Below are positions 7,698 to 14,745 of a DNA stretch of 30,399 nt, in pieces. The notes beneath the pieces were generated by a model. It was not told where the DNA came from. It saw only the letters and a program-made list of their open reading frames with translations, and did not search any database. Where the stretch lies: NCBI GenBank assembly GCA_946479435.1, contig CAMLFX010000029.1, forward strand, positions 1 through 30,399, in the 5' to 3' direction. Both the position numbers and the translations under genes were made by a program. Within the stretch, counting starts at the first letter, position 1. Each line of letters starts with the position of its first letter. Source of the stretch: an uncultured Sphingobacteriales bacterium. Its GTDB lineage: Bacteria > Bacteroidota > Bacteroidia > Chitinophagales > Chitinophagaceae.

Positions 7698-8474
7698 ATG
7701 CGTGCAATATGGTCAGGAGCAATAGGTTTTGGACTGGTAAATATTCCCATTAAAATATACAGCGCCATACAATCCAGCAATTTAGATATGGATATGCTGG
7801 ATAAGAAGAACCATGCCAATATCAAATATCAGCGCATTAATGAAAGTACTGGTAAAGTTGTACCCTGGGATCAGATAGTGAAGGGATACAAAGTAAAAGA
7901 TGAATACGTGGTGCTTGAAGAAGAAGATTTTGAAAGGGCAAGCCCCGAAAAAAGTAAGGTGATAGATATCAATGAATTTGTGAAAGAAGAAGAGATCAAT
8001 GCTATGTTCTTTGACACTCCCTATTACACCGAACCGGCTAAAAATGGCGAAAAAGCATATCAGTTGTTACATAAAGCTCTAACGCAAACGGGAAAAGTTG
8101 CTTTGGGGTCTTTTGTCATGCGTACCAAAGAGAATTTTTGTATGCTGAAGGCTGGAGATGATGGTGTTTTGCTTTTAGTTAAGCTGCGGTTTCCCGAGGA
8201 GATACGAAGTACTGAAGATATTAGTATACCTCATAGCGGTACAGTAAAGGCTGCTGAGCTAAAAATGGCTGTTGCGCTTATTAACCAGTTAAGTCCTAAA
8301 AAATTCAACATAGAGAAATATAAAGACACATATAGCGAGGCTTTATTAAAAGTGATAAAAGATAAAGCCAAAGGAAAGAAGGTAACGCAACCCAAATTCA
8401 AACTGGTTAAGAAGAGTACTGCTGATATAATGGATCAGCTAAAAGAAAGTCTTAAGTCTAAAAAAGCCGGATAA
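7698..8474 (+). CDS. ku: Bacterial Ku, DNA end-binding protein of NHEJ
   Basis: Ku homodimers ring double-strand DNA ends and recruit LigD for non-homologous end joining. The 258-residue product opens with MRAIWSGAIGFGLVNIPIK, the standard bacterial Ku start, and keeps the core beta-barrel segments and the IMFFDTPYY-type region (here INAMFFDTPYYTEP). It has the LH-x-A-x-x-x-T-G-K-V-A segment (LHKALTQTGKVALG) and the C-terminal LINQLSPKKFNIEKYKDTY stretch. A short Lys-rich C-terminal tail, common in bacterial Ku, follows. Its TAA stop overlaps the ATG of the phosphoesterase gene (TAATG at 8472-8476), so the two are translationally coupled. The end-joining genes form one transcript ending at the two terminators near 11100-11200. 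Confidence 0.97.
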   Translation: MRAIWSGAIGFGLVNIPIKIYSAIQSSNLDMDMLDKKNHANIKYQRINESTGKVVPWDQIVKGYKVKDEYVVLEEEDFERASPEKSKVIDINEFVKEEEINAMFFDTPYYTEPAKNGEKAYQLLHKALTQTGKVALGSFVMRTKENFCMLKAGDDGVLLLVKLRFPEEIRSTEDISIPHSGTVKAAELKMAVALINQLSPKKFNIEKYKDTYSEALLKVIKDKAKGKKVTQPKFKLVKKSTADIMDQLKESLKSKKAG

Positions 8475-9163
8475 TGAGCCTGTCAACCTACAAGAAGAAA
8501 CGCAATTTTAAAGAAACCAGTGAACCGGATGGTAAAGTTGAAAAGAATGATGATAAGCTCATATTCGTTGTGCAGCGTCACCACGCATCACACCTTCATT
8601 ACGATTTTCGACTTGAATTAAAAGGAACGCTGAAAAGTTGGGCGGTACCTAAAGGCCCCTCGCTCAATCCCCAGGACAAACGCCTGGCAATGATGGTGGA
8701 AGACCACCCCATATCTTACGCAACGTTTGAAGGGGATATTCCTGAGGGCAATTATGGTGCCGGGCATGTAGATGTATGGGATCATGGCACTTACCACCCG
8801 GTTGATAAAGACGGGAATGAAATATCGGCAGCACAATTTGCTAAAGACTTGGCTGCGGGTAGTATTAAATTTAGCATGAATGGGCGTAAACTAAAAGGTG
8901 AGTTTGCACTTGTAAGAATAAAAAATGATGAGAAAAGCTGGTTGTTGATAAAACACCGCGACAAATATGCTACTGATGATGCTTATGACAGTGAAGATTA
9001 CGCCAAAAAGAGCTCGTTAGCGTATACCGAGGCCCGGCGTAGCAAAAAGGGTGTGGCTTCCAAAAAAGCTGTATCTAAGAAGATAGTAACTGGTAAAAAA
9101 ACTACTACAACAAAAGTGACCGCTAAGAAAGCGGTAAAAAAAAAGTCCCTGAAGAAAGCGTAA
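8474..9163 (+). CDS. LigD 3'-phosphoesterase (PE) domain protein
   Basis: This is the nuclease-like end-cleaning module of LigD on its own: it removes 3' ribonucleotides and 3' phosphates at broken ends. In the 229-residue product the family core is at about 28-165. The metal and catalytic residues match those known from the Pseudomonas PE domain at a constant offset of six: His36, His42, Asp44, Arg46, His78 and Tyr82 (motifs RHHASHLHYDFRLE and VEDHPISY). After about residue 185 comes a 45-residue tail of Lys, Ala, Thr and Val resembling histone H1-like tails, probably for DNA binding or as a linker. The stop is six bases before the ligase-polymerase frame. The end of this gene contains a -1 slippery site that could fuse both products. 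Confidence 0.93.
   Translation: MSLSTYKKKRNFKETSEPDGKVEKNDDKLIFVVQRHHASHLHYDFRLELKGTLKSWAVPKGPSLNPQDKRLAMMVEDHPISYATFEGDIPEGNYGAGHVDVWDHGTYHPVDKDGNEISAAQFAKDLAAGSIKFSMNGRKLKGEFALVRIKNDEKSWLLIKHRDKYATDDAYDSEDYAKKSSLAYTEARRSKKGVASKKAVSKKIVTGKKTTTTKVTAKKAVKKKSLKKA
9136..9145 (+). other. Slippery A9-G tract, possible -1 frameshift site
   Basis: Nine A (9136-9144) followed by G. In the phosphoesterase frame the codons are GTA AAA AAA AAG, so bases 9139-9145 read A_AAA_AAG, a classic -1 slippery heptamer. After a -1 slip the frame (GTC CCT GAA GAA AGC GTA ACA ACA TTG) is open and is the frame of the ligase-polymerase gene. The product would be 224 + 641 = 865 residues. I see no strong hairpin after the site and no good upstream Shine-Dalgarno stimulator. 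Slippage of RNA polymerase adding one A would have the same effect, as would one missed A in the assembly. Confidence 0.5.
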
Positions 9164-9168
9164 CAACA

Positions 9169-11070
9169 TTGAAATCCTATCATCCAACGTTCAACTCCAA
9201 TCCTCGTAAGTACAAGCAATTTATTACGCCTATGTTAGCTAAGCTTGGTGGCGACCCGTTTGACGATCCTGATTGGGTGTACGAGATAAAGTGGGATGGT
9301 TACCGTGCTATTGCAGAAGTTGACGGCGAAAAAAGCAGGTTATATTCCCGTAATGGATTGTCGTTTTCAGATGAATATCCAACCGTCTTTGCGGACATCC
9401 TGGCTATAAATAAGAAAATGATAATTGATGGCGAAATCGTTGCGCTTGATGAAAAAGGCAGGCCAAGCTTCCAGTTATTACAGCAGTATGGGCAAAACGA
9501 TCATGTGCCTTTGGTTTATTATGTCTTTGATATTCTTTATTTAGATGGGAAATCAGTTGAAAATAAATCATTGCTGGAGCGTAAAGAGCTGCTAAAAACA
9601 CTGCTGCCCGAATCAGAGACTATAAAATATTGTGAGCACATTGCTGAAACGGGCGATGATTTTTTTAATGCCGTAAAGGAAAATGGTTTAGAGGGAATGA
9701 TAGCAAAAAGAGCAGCCAGCCCTTACAAAGAAGGTGCGAGAAACGGTGATTGGTTAAAAATAAAACATGTACTTACTGATGAAGCAATAATATGTGGATA
9801 CACGGCGCCACACAATAGCCGTAAGTTTTTTGGGGCATTAATACTGGGCAGTTATGAAAATGGTGAATTAACATATATTGGCCATACGGGTACAGGCTTT
9901 AATGATAAAGCACTGAAAGAAATGCATCAGCTACTGCAGCCGTTGGTCACAAAAAAAAGTCCGTTTAAAGATGTAGTGAAAGTAAACTCACCGGTTACAT
10001 GGGTGAAGCCTGAGTTGGTTTGTAATATTAAATACACCGAAAAAACTGCGGAGGGCAGCAGGCGGCACCCTGTATATTTAGGGTTGCGCGAAGACAAGGC
10101 TGCCAAAGATGTGCATGCTGAAGAGCGTGTTGAAGTAACAGATGAAGAACCTGTAAAACAAAGAAGTGTTATGAAAACGAAAGCACCTTCAAAAGTTGAG
10201 TTAACCAACACTGATAAAGTATATTGGCCCGATGAAGGCTATACTAAAGGCGATATGCTGGATTATTACAATACAGTTTATCCATACATCATTCCTTATT
10301 TAAAAGGTAGGCCTCAGTCGCTTAACCGTACACCCAACGGCATAAAAGGAAAGACATTTTATCATAAAGATGCGGGTGGTAATGCGCCCGACTGGATGCA
10401 GACACATCCCGTATATTCTGATAGCGCAGAGAAGATAATAGATTATTTAGTGATTAACGACAAACCTTCTCTGTTATATGTAGCTAATATGGGTTGTATA
10501 GAGATCAACCCCTGGAATTCCACTGTGAAAAAACCGGAGCATCCCGATTATTTAGTGCTGGATCTTGATCCTTCTGTCAAAAATACATTTGATGAAGTAG
10601 TAGATTGTGCGCTGGTAATAAAGGAGATATTAGATAGGTCGGGCATCGAGGCATATTGCAAAACATCAGGCTCTACAGGTTTGCATATATACTTGCCTAT
10701 GGGTGCCAAATATGATTATGATCAAACGCGCCAGTTTGCGGAGTTATTGGCCAGCATTGCACAAGAGCAGCTGCCCGATACTACAACGCTTGAACGTTCA
10801 TTAAGCAAACGGAAAAAGAACCATATATACATCGATTACCTTCAAAACAGAAGGGGACAAACATTAAGTAGTGTGTATAGTTTAAGGCCAAAGCCGGGAG
10901 CGCCTGTATCTACACCGCTTGAATGGAAAGAAGTAAAGCATGGATTAAATCCTGTTGACTTCAATATAAAAAATACAATGAAAAGGCTGGAGAAGAAAGG
11001 AGATTTGTTTTCACCTGTATTAAAGCGTGGGTTAGATATGGCGAAAGCACTTAAGAATCTGCAACAATAA
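9169..11070 (+). CDS. ligD: LigD ligase-polymerase (LIG-POL) protein
   Basis: ATP-dependent DNA ligase joined to an archaeo-eukaryotic primase-type polymerase, which fills and seals ends held by Ku. In the 633-residue form the ligase part (about 18-305) has motif I KWDG with the adenylated Lys41, DGEIVALD (87-94), EGMIAK (175-180) and WLKIK (195-199), followed by the OB-fold. An acidic and basic linker (about 308-345) leads to the polymerase (about 346-630), with metal ligands Asp465 and Asp467 (DLDP), the SGSTGLHIYLP motif (500-510) and Asp556. The proposed start is a TTG five bases after the phosphoesterase stop. The first ATG, at 9232, falls inside the conserved PMLA motif and would cut it. 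The frame is open upstream into the slippery tract, so the protein may also be made as a fusion with the PE domain. Confidence 0.95.
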   Translation: MKSYHPTFNSNPRKYKQFITPMLAKLGGDPFDDPDWVYEIKWDGYRAIAEVDGEKSRLYSRNGLSFSDEYPTVFADILAINKKMIIDGEIVALDEKGRPSFQLLQQYGQNDHVPLVYYVFDILYLDGKSVENKSLLERKELLKTLLPESETIKYCEHIAETGDDFFNAVKENGLEGMIAKRAASPYKEGARNGDWLKIKHVLTDEAIICGYTAPHNSRKFFGALILGSYENGELTYIGHTGTGFNDKALKEMHQLLQPLVTKKSPFKDVVKVNSPVTWVKPELVCNIKYTEKTAEGSRRHPVYLGLREDKAAKDVHAEERVEVTDEEPVKQRSVMKTKAPSKVELTNTDKVYWPDEGYTKGDMLDYYNTVYPYIIPYLKGRPQSLNRTPNGIKGKTFYHKDAGGNAPDWMQTHPVYSDSAEKIIDYLVINDKPSLLYVANMGCIEINPWNSTVKKPEHPDYLVLDLDPSVKNTFDEVVDCALVIKEILDRSGIEAYCKTSGSTGLHIYLPMGAKYDYDQTRQFAELLASIAQEQLPDTTTLERSLSKRKKNHIYIDYLQNRRGQTLSSVYSLRPKPGAPVSTPLEWKEVKHGLNPVDFNIKNTMKRLEKKGDLFSPVLKRGLDMAKALKNLQQ

Positions 11071-11092
11071 AAAATTACAAATACATGACCAT

Positions 11093-11116
11093 GGGGTGAC
11101 GAATATCACCCCTTTT
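11093..11116 (+). terminator. First terminator of the ku-ligD transcript
   Basis: GGGGTGA (11093-11099) pairs with TCACCCC (11106-11112), loop six, then four T. It is 22 bases past the ligD stop. The short U tract makes it weaker than the next one. Confidence 0.6.
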
Positions 11117-11171
11117 GGCAGCAAACTTGAACATACTTTTGAAGTGTTTTCATGGTGATAGGTTTATAGGT

Positions 11172-11199
11172 GCCGGCTTGTTCTCAAGCCGGCTTTTTT
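11172..11199 (+). terminator. Second, strong terminator of the ku-ligD transcript
   Basis: A perfect 9-bp GC-rich stem, GCCGGCTTG (11172-11180) with CAAGCCGGC (11185-11193), a TTCT loop and six T. It lies between ligD and the DUF6526 gene and shows that the longer ORF beginning at 11115 is not the real start of that gene. Confidence 0.85.
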
Positions 11200-11240
11200 A
11201 TTTTATTGCCTGCTGGCATTTTATTTTTAAGTTGCACGGT

Positions 11241-11678
11241 ATGAGCAAGCAAGACTATAGTAATCATGTCCGTTTCTACTACCCGCACCATTTTATCTTT
11301 TATCCTTTAGTTACAGTTTTATCTATTATATGCGGATATAAAATGGTGACTGTACCTGAAGAGCGCTTGCTATTTGGGGCAATGCTCGTGATGCTTTTAC
11401 TTATAACATGGGTATCTTACATGATGCGGCAGCATTATGCATTGAATAATCAGAATCGTATTGTAAGGCTGGAAATGAGGCTTCGCTATTATCAGCTTAC
11501 CGGCAAACGTCTGGAGCAGTATGAGCAGCAATTATCTTTTGGGCAGATAGCAGCGCTCCGGTTTGCCCCGGATGAAGAATTGCTTCCCTTGCTCGAACGT
11601 GCATTAAAAGAAGACTTGTCGCCTGACGCAATCAAACGTCAGGTAGTAAACTGGCAGCCGGATGAGATGAGAGCCTAG
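11241..11678 (+). CDS. DUF6526-like small membrane protein
   Basis: A 145-residue protein with two membrane helices at about 19-36 and 42-62, then a cytoplasmic helical region. The C-terminal part, with LRFAPDEELLPLLERALKEDLS (split here as LRFAPDEELLPL and LLERALKEDLS) and a final VVNWQPDEMRA, matches my memory of the DUF6526 family. I chose the ATG at 11241 because the frame upstream runs through a strong terminator hairpin (11172-11199), and because family members begin close to the QDYSNH-type motif seen at residues 4-9. Function is unknown. The stop ends at 11678, directly against the stop of the minus-strand small gene, so the two genes meet tail to tail with no spacer. Confidence 0.8.
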   Translation: MSKQDYSNHVRFYYPHHFIFYPLVTVLSIICGYKMVTVPEERLLFGAMLVMLLLITWVSYMMRQHYALNNQNRIVRLEMRLRYYQLTGKRLEQYEQQLSFGQIAALRFAPDEELLPLLERALKEDLSPDAIKRQVVNWQPDEMRA

Positions 11679-11852
11679 TTATTCTTTAGGTGCTTGTTTT
11701 GAAGTTTTTCTTTTATCTGTTCTATCTGCACCTGTACTTCTGTCGGTTGTCTCATCAAGCCCTGCCGGTGCAAGTTTTTCTTTTACGTTGCGGGCTTTGT
11801 TTTTTGCAGGTGCAGTGTTTTTTTTACTATTGTCTGAAGATGCTTTTTTCAT
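11679..11852 (-). CDS. Small basic disordered protein (57 aa)
   Basis: A minus-strand ORF with ATG at 11852 and TAA at 11681-11679, too short for most ORF lists. The product begins MKKASSDNSKKNTAPAKNK and is almost entirely Lys, Ala, Arg, Thr, Asp and Ser, with no hydrophobic core, no signal peptide and no Cys or aromatic residues. It should be disordered and, from its charge, could bind nucleic acid. The coding reading is favoured by the clean frame, the position between two terminator-bounded neighbours, and by the plus-strand frames here being rich in Phe, Leu and Cys, as antisense of a Lys-rich gene would be. The ferritin terminator lies upstream, so it needs its own promoter. No family was recognised. 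Confidence 0.6.
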   Translation of the reverse strand: MKKASSDNSKKNTAPAKNKARNVKEKLAPAGLDETTDRSTGADRTDKRKTSKQAPKE

Positions 11853-11891
11853 TCAAGGTTTTACTGAAAATTGTAAAAACCATGCCCTAAT

Positions 11892-11923
11892 AAAAAATAC
11901 CTCCGTTGAGGAGGCATTTTTTT
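11892..11923 (-). terminator. Terminator of the ferritin gene
   Basis: TACCTCC (11898-11904) pairs with GGAGGCA (11910-11916) with one G-U pair and a 5-base loop. There are six A before and seven T after on the plus strand, so on the minus strand it ends in a U run. It lies 20-50 bases past the ferritin stop and before the small basic gene. The flanking A and T runs could let it work in both directions. Confidence 0.75.
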
Positions 11924-11941
11924 ATGTTTTTTCCTTGATGT

Positions 11942-12493
11942 TTAAGGCTTTTCTTCAGTTACATCTTGTGCCAGGCGTGCTTCATCTGGCGTGTTTGCAA
12001 GTTCTTTATCTAATGCGTATAACGCGTCATCTTTAGCCTTTTCGCCACCGGCAATTTTTATTTTATCCAGCAAATTGAGAGCAAGGGTTTCTTCCTCTAC
12101 CTGTTCTTTCACAAACCATTGTAAAAAATTCCATGTAGCCCAGTCTTTTTCTTCAAACGCCATATCTACCAAACGGTAAATAGCTTTAGAGTTGTCAACT
12201 TCCTGCATAAAAACTTTTTCAAAGCAGTTGGCTATGCTTGTTGGGTCGCTATCGGGTGGTGGTATAGCACTTACTATTGCACGGGCTCCGCGCTCCAATA
12301 CATATTCAAGTATTTTCATCATGTGGTTACGCTCTTCATGCGCATGCCTGAATAGAAAATTAGCAATGCCACCATAACCCTGGTCATCGGCCCATGCCCC
12401 GTATGATAAGTAGATCTGTGCTGCGTGTGCTTCTTTAGTTACCTGGTCGTTAAGAGCTTTTGTCATACTATCTGACAACCTGTTTGTTCTCAT
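11942..12493 (-). CDS. ftnA: Bacterial ferritin (FtnA type)
   Basis: Non-haem ferritin of 183 residues: a four-helix bundle that should assemble into a 24-mer, oxidise Fe(II) and store it as mineral. All ferroxidase-centre ligands of E. coli FtnA are found at a constant offset of four: Glu21, Glu54, His57, Glu98, Gln131 and Glu134, in the motifs KEAHAAQIYLSYGAWA, HEERNHMMK and QWFVKEQVEEE. A 15-residue C-terminal tail rich in Asp and Glu extends past the last helix. It has its own terminator downstream and hemW upstream on the same strand, with a terminator between, so it is probably transcribed alone. No Fur-like box could be identified with confidence. The neighbouring haem genes make an iron theme in this part of the window. 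Confidence 0.95.
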   Translation of the reverse strand: MRTNRLSDSMTKALNDQVTKEAHAAQIYLSYGAWADDQGYGGIANFLFRHAHEERNHMMKILEYVLERGARAIVSAIPPPDSDPTSIANCFEKVFMQEVDNSKAIYRLVDMAFEEKDWATWNFLQWFVKEQVEEETLALNLLDKIKIAGGEKAKDDALYALDKELANTPDEARLAQDVTEEKP

Positions 12494-12519
12494 TATATCT
12501 ATATTTTTAGAGGTGTGTT

Positions 12520-12547
12520 AAAGAAAGAAATAAACGGCGAACCGTTT
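12520..12547 (-). terminator. Terminator of hemW
   Basis: A 6-bp stem, AAACGG (12532-12537) with CCGTTT (12542-12547). On the minus strand the loop is UUCG and a U-rich stretch (ATTTCTTTCTTT) follows. It lies about 57 bases past the hemW stop and 26 bases before the ferritin start. The stem is short, so it may be weak. Confidence 0.5.
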
Positions 12548-12603
12548 CGGATAAAAACATAAATATCATTCCAGTACCTGGCGTGGTTCAAAAGGAACAG
12601 TCA

Positions 12604-13731
12604 TCAAACAAATAACGAAGCCGCTATATGATCGGCAAATAACTTGCCTTTGCTGGTTAACAGCAAAGTGTGTTCGTTTAAAAGTAGCTGTCGGGTATCT
12701 AAAAACTCTTCTGCATCGCGTAATATTTGTTTCACAGTAGTACTGCCATATTCTTTTTCAATTTTTAATAAGTCGCAGCCCCACATAGTACGTAACGATG
12801 TCATTATATATTCATTCAGTCGCTGTTCTTGTGTCAATTTTTCTTCTTCATAATTGAGTTTGCGTTCTACCAGCAGGCTTTTTGTGTACAAAGCGTTATT
12901 GGCAATATTCCATCGCCTGTTTGATCCATCGAAAGAGTGCGCCGAGGGGCCTACGCCCAGGTATGGCACTCCGGTCCAGTAGTTAGTATTATGTATGGCA
13001 TATTGTCCCGGTAAAGCCAGGCTCGATATTTCATAATGCTCATAACCCATAGCAGCGGCTTGTTCGGTAAGTATTTCAAATTGCGCCGCTGCCTGCTCAT
13101 TATCTACCGGTTTTGTTTTTTTCTTTTTTATTGAGTGGTGAAGGGCAGTACCTTCTTCTACAGTAAGTGCATAAGCCGAAAAGTGAGGTATTTGTAATTC
13201 TTTTATGGCAGATAAATTATGTAACCAATCATTATCTGTTAGGCCAGGTGTACCATAAATAAGGTCGATACTTAGTTTATCGAAGCCAATATCCTGTGCT
13301 GCTTTTATTGCGTATTCAGCTTCGCTGGCGTTGTGGGCGCGGTTCATATATTGCAGGTCGGCATCTTTAAACGATTGCACCCCAATGCTGAAACGGTTTA
13401 TGGATGTAGTCTTCAGGCTACGTAAATAATTTACCGAAAGGTCGTCAGGGTTGGCCTCCAGGGTAAATTCCTTTAATGCAGCTACATTGTAGTATTGAAA
13501 AATATGTTCTGTAATGCGGTTTATCTCATCCGGTGTTAATAATGAAGGCGTGCCTCCACCAAAGTAAATGGTTTCAATAGGTAACCCATTTAAAAAATTG
13601 CTTTGCATTTTCAGCTCGGCTAAAATTGCCGCAAGCAGGTCTTCTTTCAGCCCCAAGGAGGTAGAAAAATGGAAATTGCAATAGTTGCATGCTTGCTTGC
13701 AGAAAGGTATGTGTATGTAAATGCCTGCCAA
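12604..13731 (-). CDS. hemW: HemW, radical SAM haem chaperone
   Basis: Radical SAM protein of the HemN/HemW group, 375 residues. The Fe-S cluster motif C-x3-C-x2-C is Cys11, Cys15 and Cys18 in HIPFCKQACNYCNFHF. It is followed by the GGGTPSLL segment (SAM binding), the LEANPDD and RFSIGVQSF motifs and a C-terminal winged-helix-like region. It begins right at the MAGIYIHIPFC strand, without the N-terminal extension of true coproporphyrinogen dehydrogenase (HemN), so it is called HemW, which inserts haem into respiratory proteins. The start codon is TTG at 13731. No in-frame ATG exists upstream before a stop, and the next internal ATG lies after the cluster. It is divergent from DUF4271-hemD, with a mirror-image promoter region between. 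Confidence 0.92.
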   Translation of the reverse strand: MAGIYIHIPFCKQACNYCNFHFSTSLGLKEDLLAAILAELKMQSNFLNGLPIETIYFGGGTPSLLTPDEINRITEHIFQYYNVAALKEFTLEANPDDLSVNYLRSLKTTSINRFSIGVQSFKDADLQYMNRAHNASEAEYAIKAAQDIGFDKLSIDLIYGTPGLTDNDWLHNLSAIKELQIPHFSAYALTVEEGTALHHSIKKKKTKPVDNEQAAAQFEILTEQAAAMGYEHYEISSLALPGQYAIHNTNYWTGVPYLGVGPSAHSFDGSNRRWNIANNALYTKSLLVERKLNYEEEKLTQEQRLNEYIMTSLRTMWGCDLLKIEKEYGSTTVKQILRDAEEFLDTRQLLLNEHTLLLTSKGKLFADHIAASLFV

Positions 13732-13745
13732 TATGTGTATTTGTG

Positions 13746-13753
13746 CAAAAATA
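13746..13753 (-). promoter_or_regulatory. Candidate hemW promoter, -7 element
   Basis: TATTTTTG on the minus strand, an exact TAnnTTTG match, 15 bases before the hemW TTG start, which leaves a leader of only about eight bases. No clear TTG -33 element is seen at the usual spacing. Confidence 0.45.
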
Positions 13754-13814
13754 CTAATGCAATGATGTTAATAATTAAATATTAAGCAATGGCTAAGCCC
13801 AATAGGTAAAAAAC

Positions 13815-13822
13815 TATTTTTG
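13815..13822 (+). promoter_or_regulatory. Candidate DUF4271-hemD promoter, -7 element
   Basis: TATTTTTG on the plus strand, an exact TAnnTTTG match, 17 bases before the ATG at 13840, so the leader would be about ten bases. The -33 element is not clear. Confidence 0.45.
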
Positions 13823-13839
13823 CACCAAGTGTCTCTTTC

Positions 13840-14694
13840 ATGAAGTTCAGGTGTTTATTAATATTATTTCTGTTTTGCTGCCAGTTGGTAGAGGCGAAGG
13901 TAGACGCAGCCAAATATGGTTTACCTGCTATTGTTGTTCCGCAAACTGTATTGGCTTCCTCTATGGATAGCTTTATGGGCGTGCAGCCGCAGATAAAACA
14001 GACATCGGTAATAATGGGCATAGAGCATGTGAGACAAATGAATGATAAGACCCCCGACTTTTACTTTTTGCTGGCACTTTGCTTGTCTTTAGGTAGCATC
14101 CGTATTATCGATCCCAAGTATCTTACCAATCTCTGGAATGCCTTTCGGAACCCTACGCTTAGCGCCAGGCAATTAAAAGACCAGTTAGAAAGTGCATCTT
14201 TCCCTTCGCTGCTAATGAACATTTTCTTCACAATGATAAGTGGGGCCTATGTATATTATATAGTCCGTTTGTTTACACCTTACCGGCCGGGGCAGTGGTC
14301 GCCATTTGTACTGATGCTGCTTATTATATGCGGTATGATGGTCATATATCTGGTGAAGTACTTTGTAATACGTTTCAGTGGCTGGGCCTTTAAGGTTGAA
14401 GGAGTTACGGAGCATTATATATTTAATGTGTTTCTTATTAATAAGTTAATAGCAGTTATGTTATTGCCGGTTACGCTACTGCTTGCCTTTGCCGATGTCA
14501 GCGTATCAGGTCCGATAGGTATCCTGTCTTTTATACTGCTGGGCTTCATGGTACTGAACAGATATACCAGATCGTGGCAGGTATTTGGCTCCTTCTTTCA
14601 GTACAGTAAATTTCATTTTTTTACGTACCTTTGCGCCTCAGAACTATTGCCACTGGCAGTATTGATGAAATTATTGGTACGGGAATTGGTTTAG
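13840..14694 (+). CDS. DUF4271 membrane protein
   Basis: A 284-residue polytopic membrane protein. The start looks like a cleaved signal peptide (about 1-19, ending VEA), then a soluble stretch, then about six membrane helices between residues 72 and 280. The central LWNAFRNPTLSARQLKDQ segment after the first helix, and the placement directly before hemD, fit the Bacteroidota DUF4271 family. The function is not known. The constant pairing with uroporphyrinogen-III synthase in this phylum suggests a link to haem or to a haem-dependent membrane process, but this is inference. It is 51 bases upstream of hemD with no terminator between, so the two share a transcript. Confidence 0.8.
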   Translation: MKFRCLLILFLFCCQLVEAKVDAAKYGLPAIVVPQTVLASSMDSFMGVQPQIKQTSVIMGIEHVRQMNDKTPDFYFLLALCLSLGSIRIIDPKYLTNLWNAFRNPTLSARQLKDQLESASFPSLLMNIFFTMISGAYVYYIVRLFTPYRPGQWSPFVLMLLIICGMMVIYLVKYFVIRFSGWAFKVEGVTEHYIFNVFLINKLIAVMLLPVTLLLAFADVSVSGPIGILSFILLGFMVLNRYTRSWQVFGSFFQYSKFHFFTYLCASELLPLAVLMKLLVRELV

Positions 14695-14745
14695 AGTTTT
14701 TTCCTGTTCACATAAAAATATAACCCCACGTTTACGACCCCTCAT

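Larger units (their letters stand above)
13743..13825. repeat. Mirror-image element between hemW and DUF4271-hemD
   Basis: An 11-base perfect inverted repeat, GTGCAAAAATA at 13743-13753 and TATTTTTGCAC at 13815-13825, with 61 bases between. Each arm contains an outward-facing TATTTTTG, an exact Bacteroidota -7 element, close to the start of its own gene. Regulator binding, coincidence or shared promoter ancestry could each explain the match beyond the -7 box (the extra CAC). Confidence 0.6.

Noticed and set aside
9040..9160. Lys-rich repeats at the 3' end of the PE gene as a DNA repeat array
   Set aside because: The repetition is of amino-acid type (Lys/Ala/Thr tail) with varying codons, not a nucleotide repeat.
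11115..11240. N-terminal extension of the DUF6526 gene
   Set aside because: The extension reads through a strong hairpin terminator (11172-11199) and its residues do not look like a signal or family sequence.
11690..12036. Two plus-strand ORFs rich in Phe, Leu and Cys
   Set aside because: They are antisense to the small basic gene and the ferritin gene and cross the ferritin terminator.
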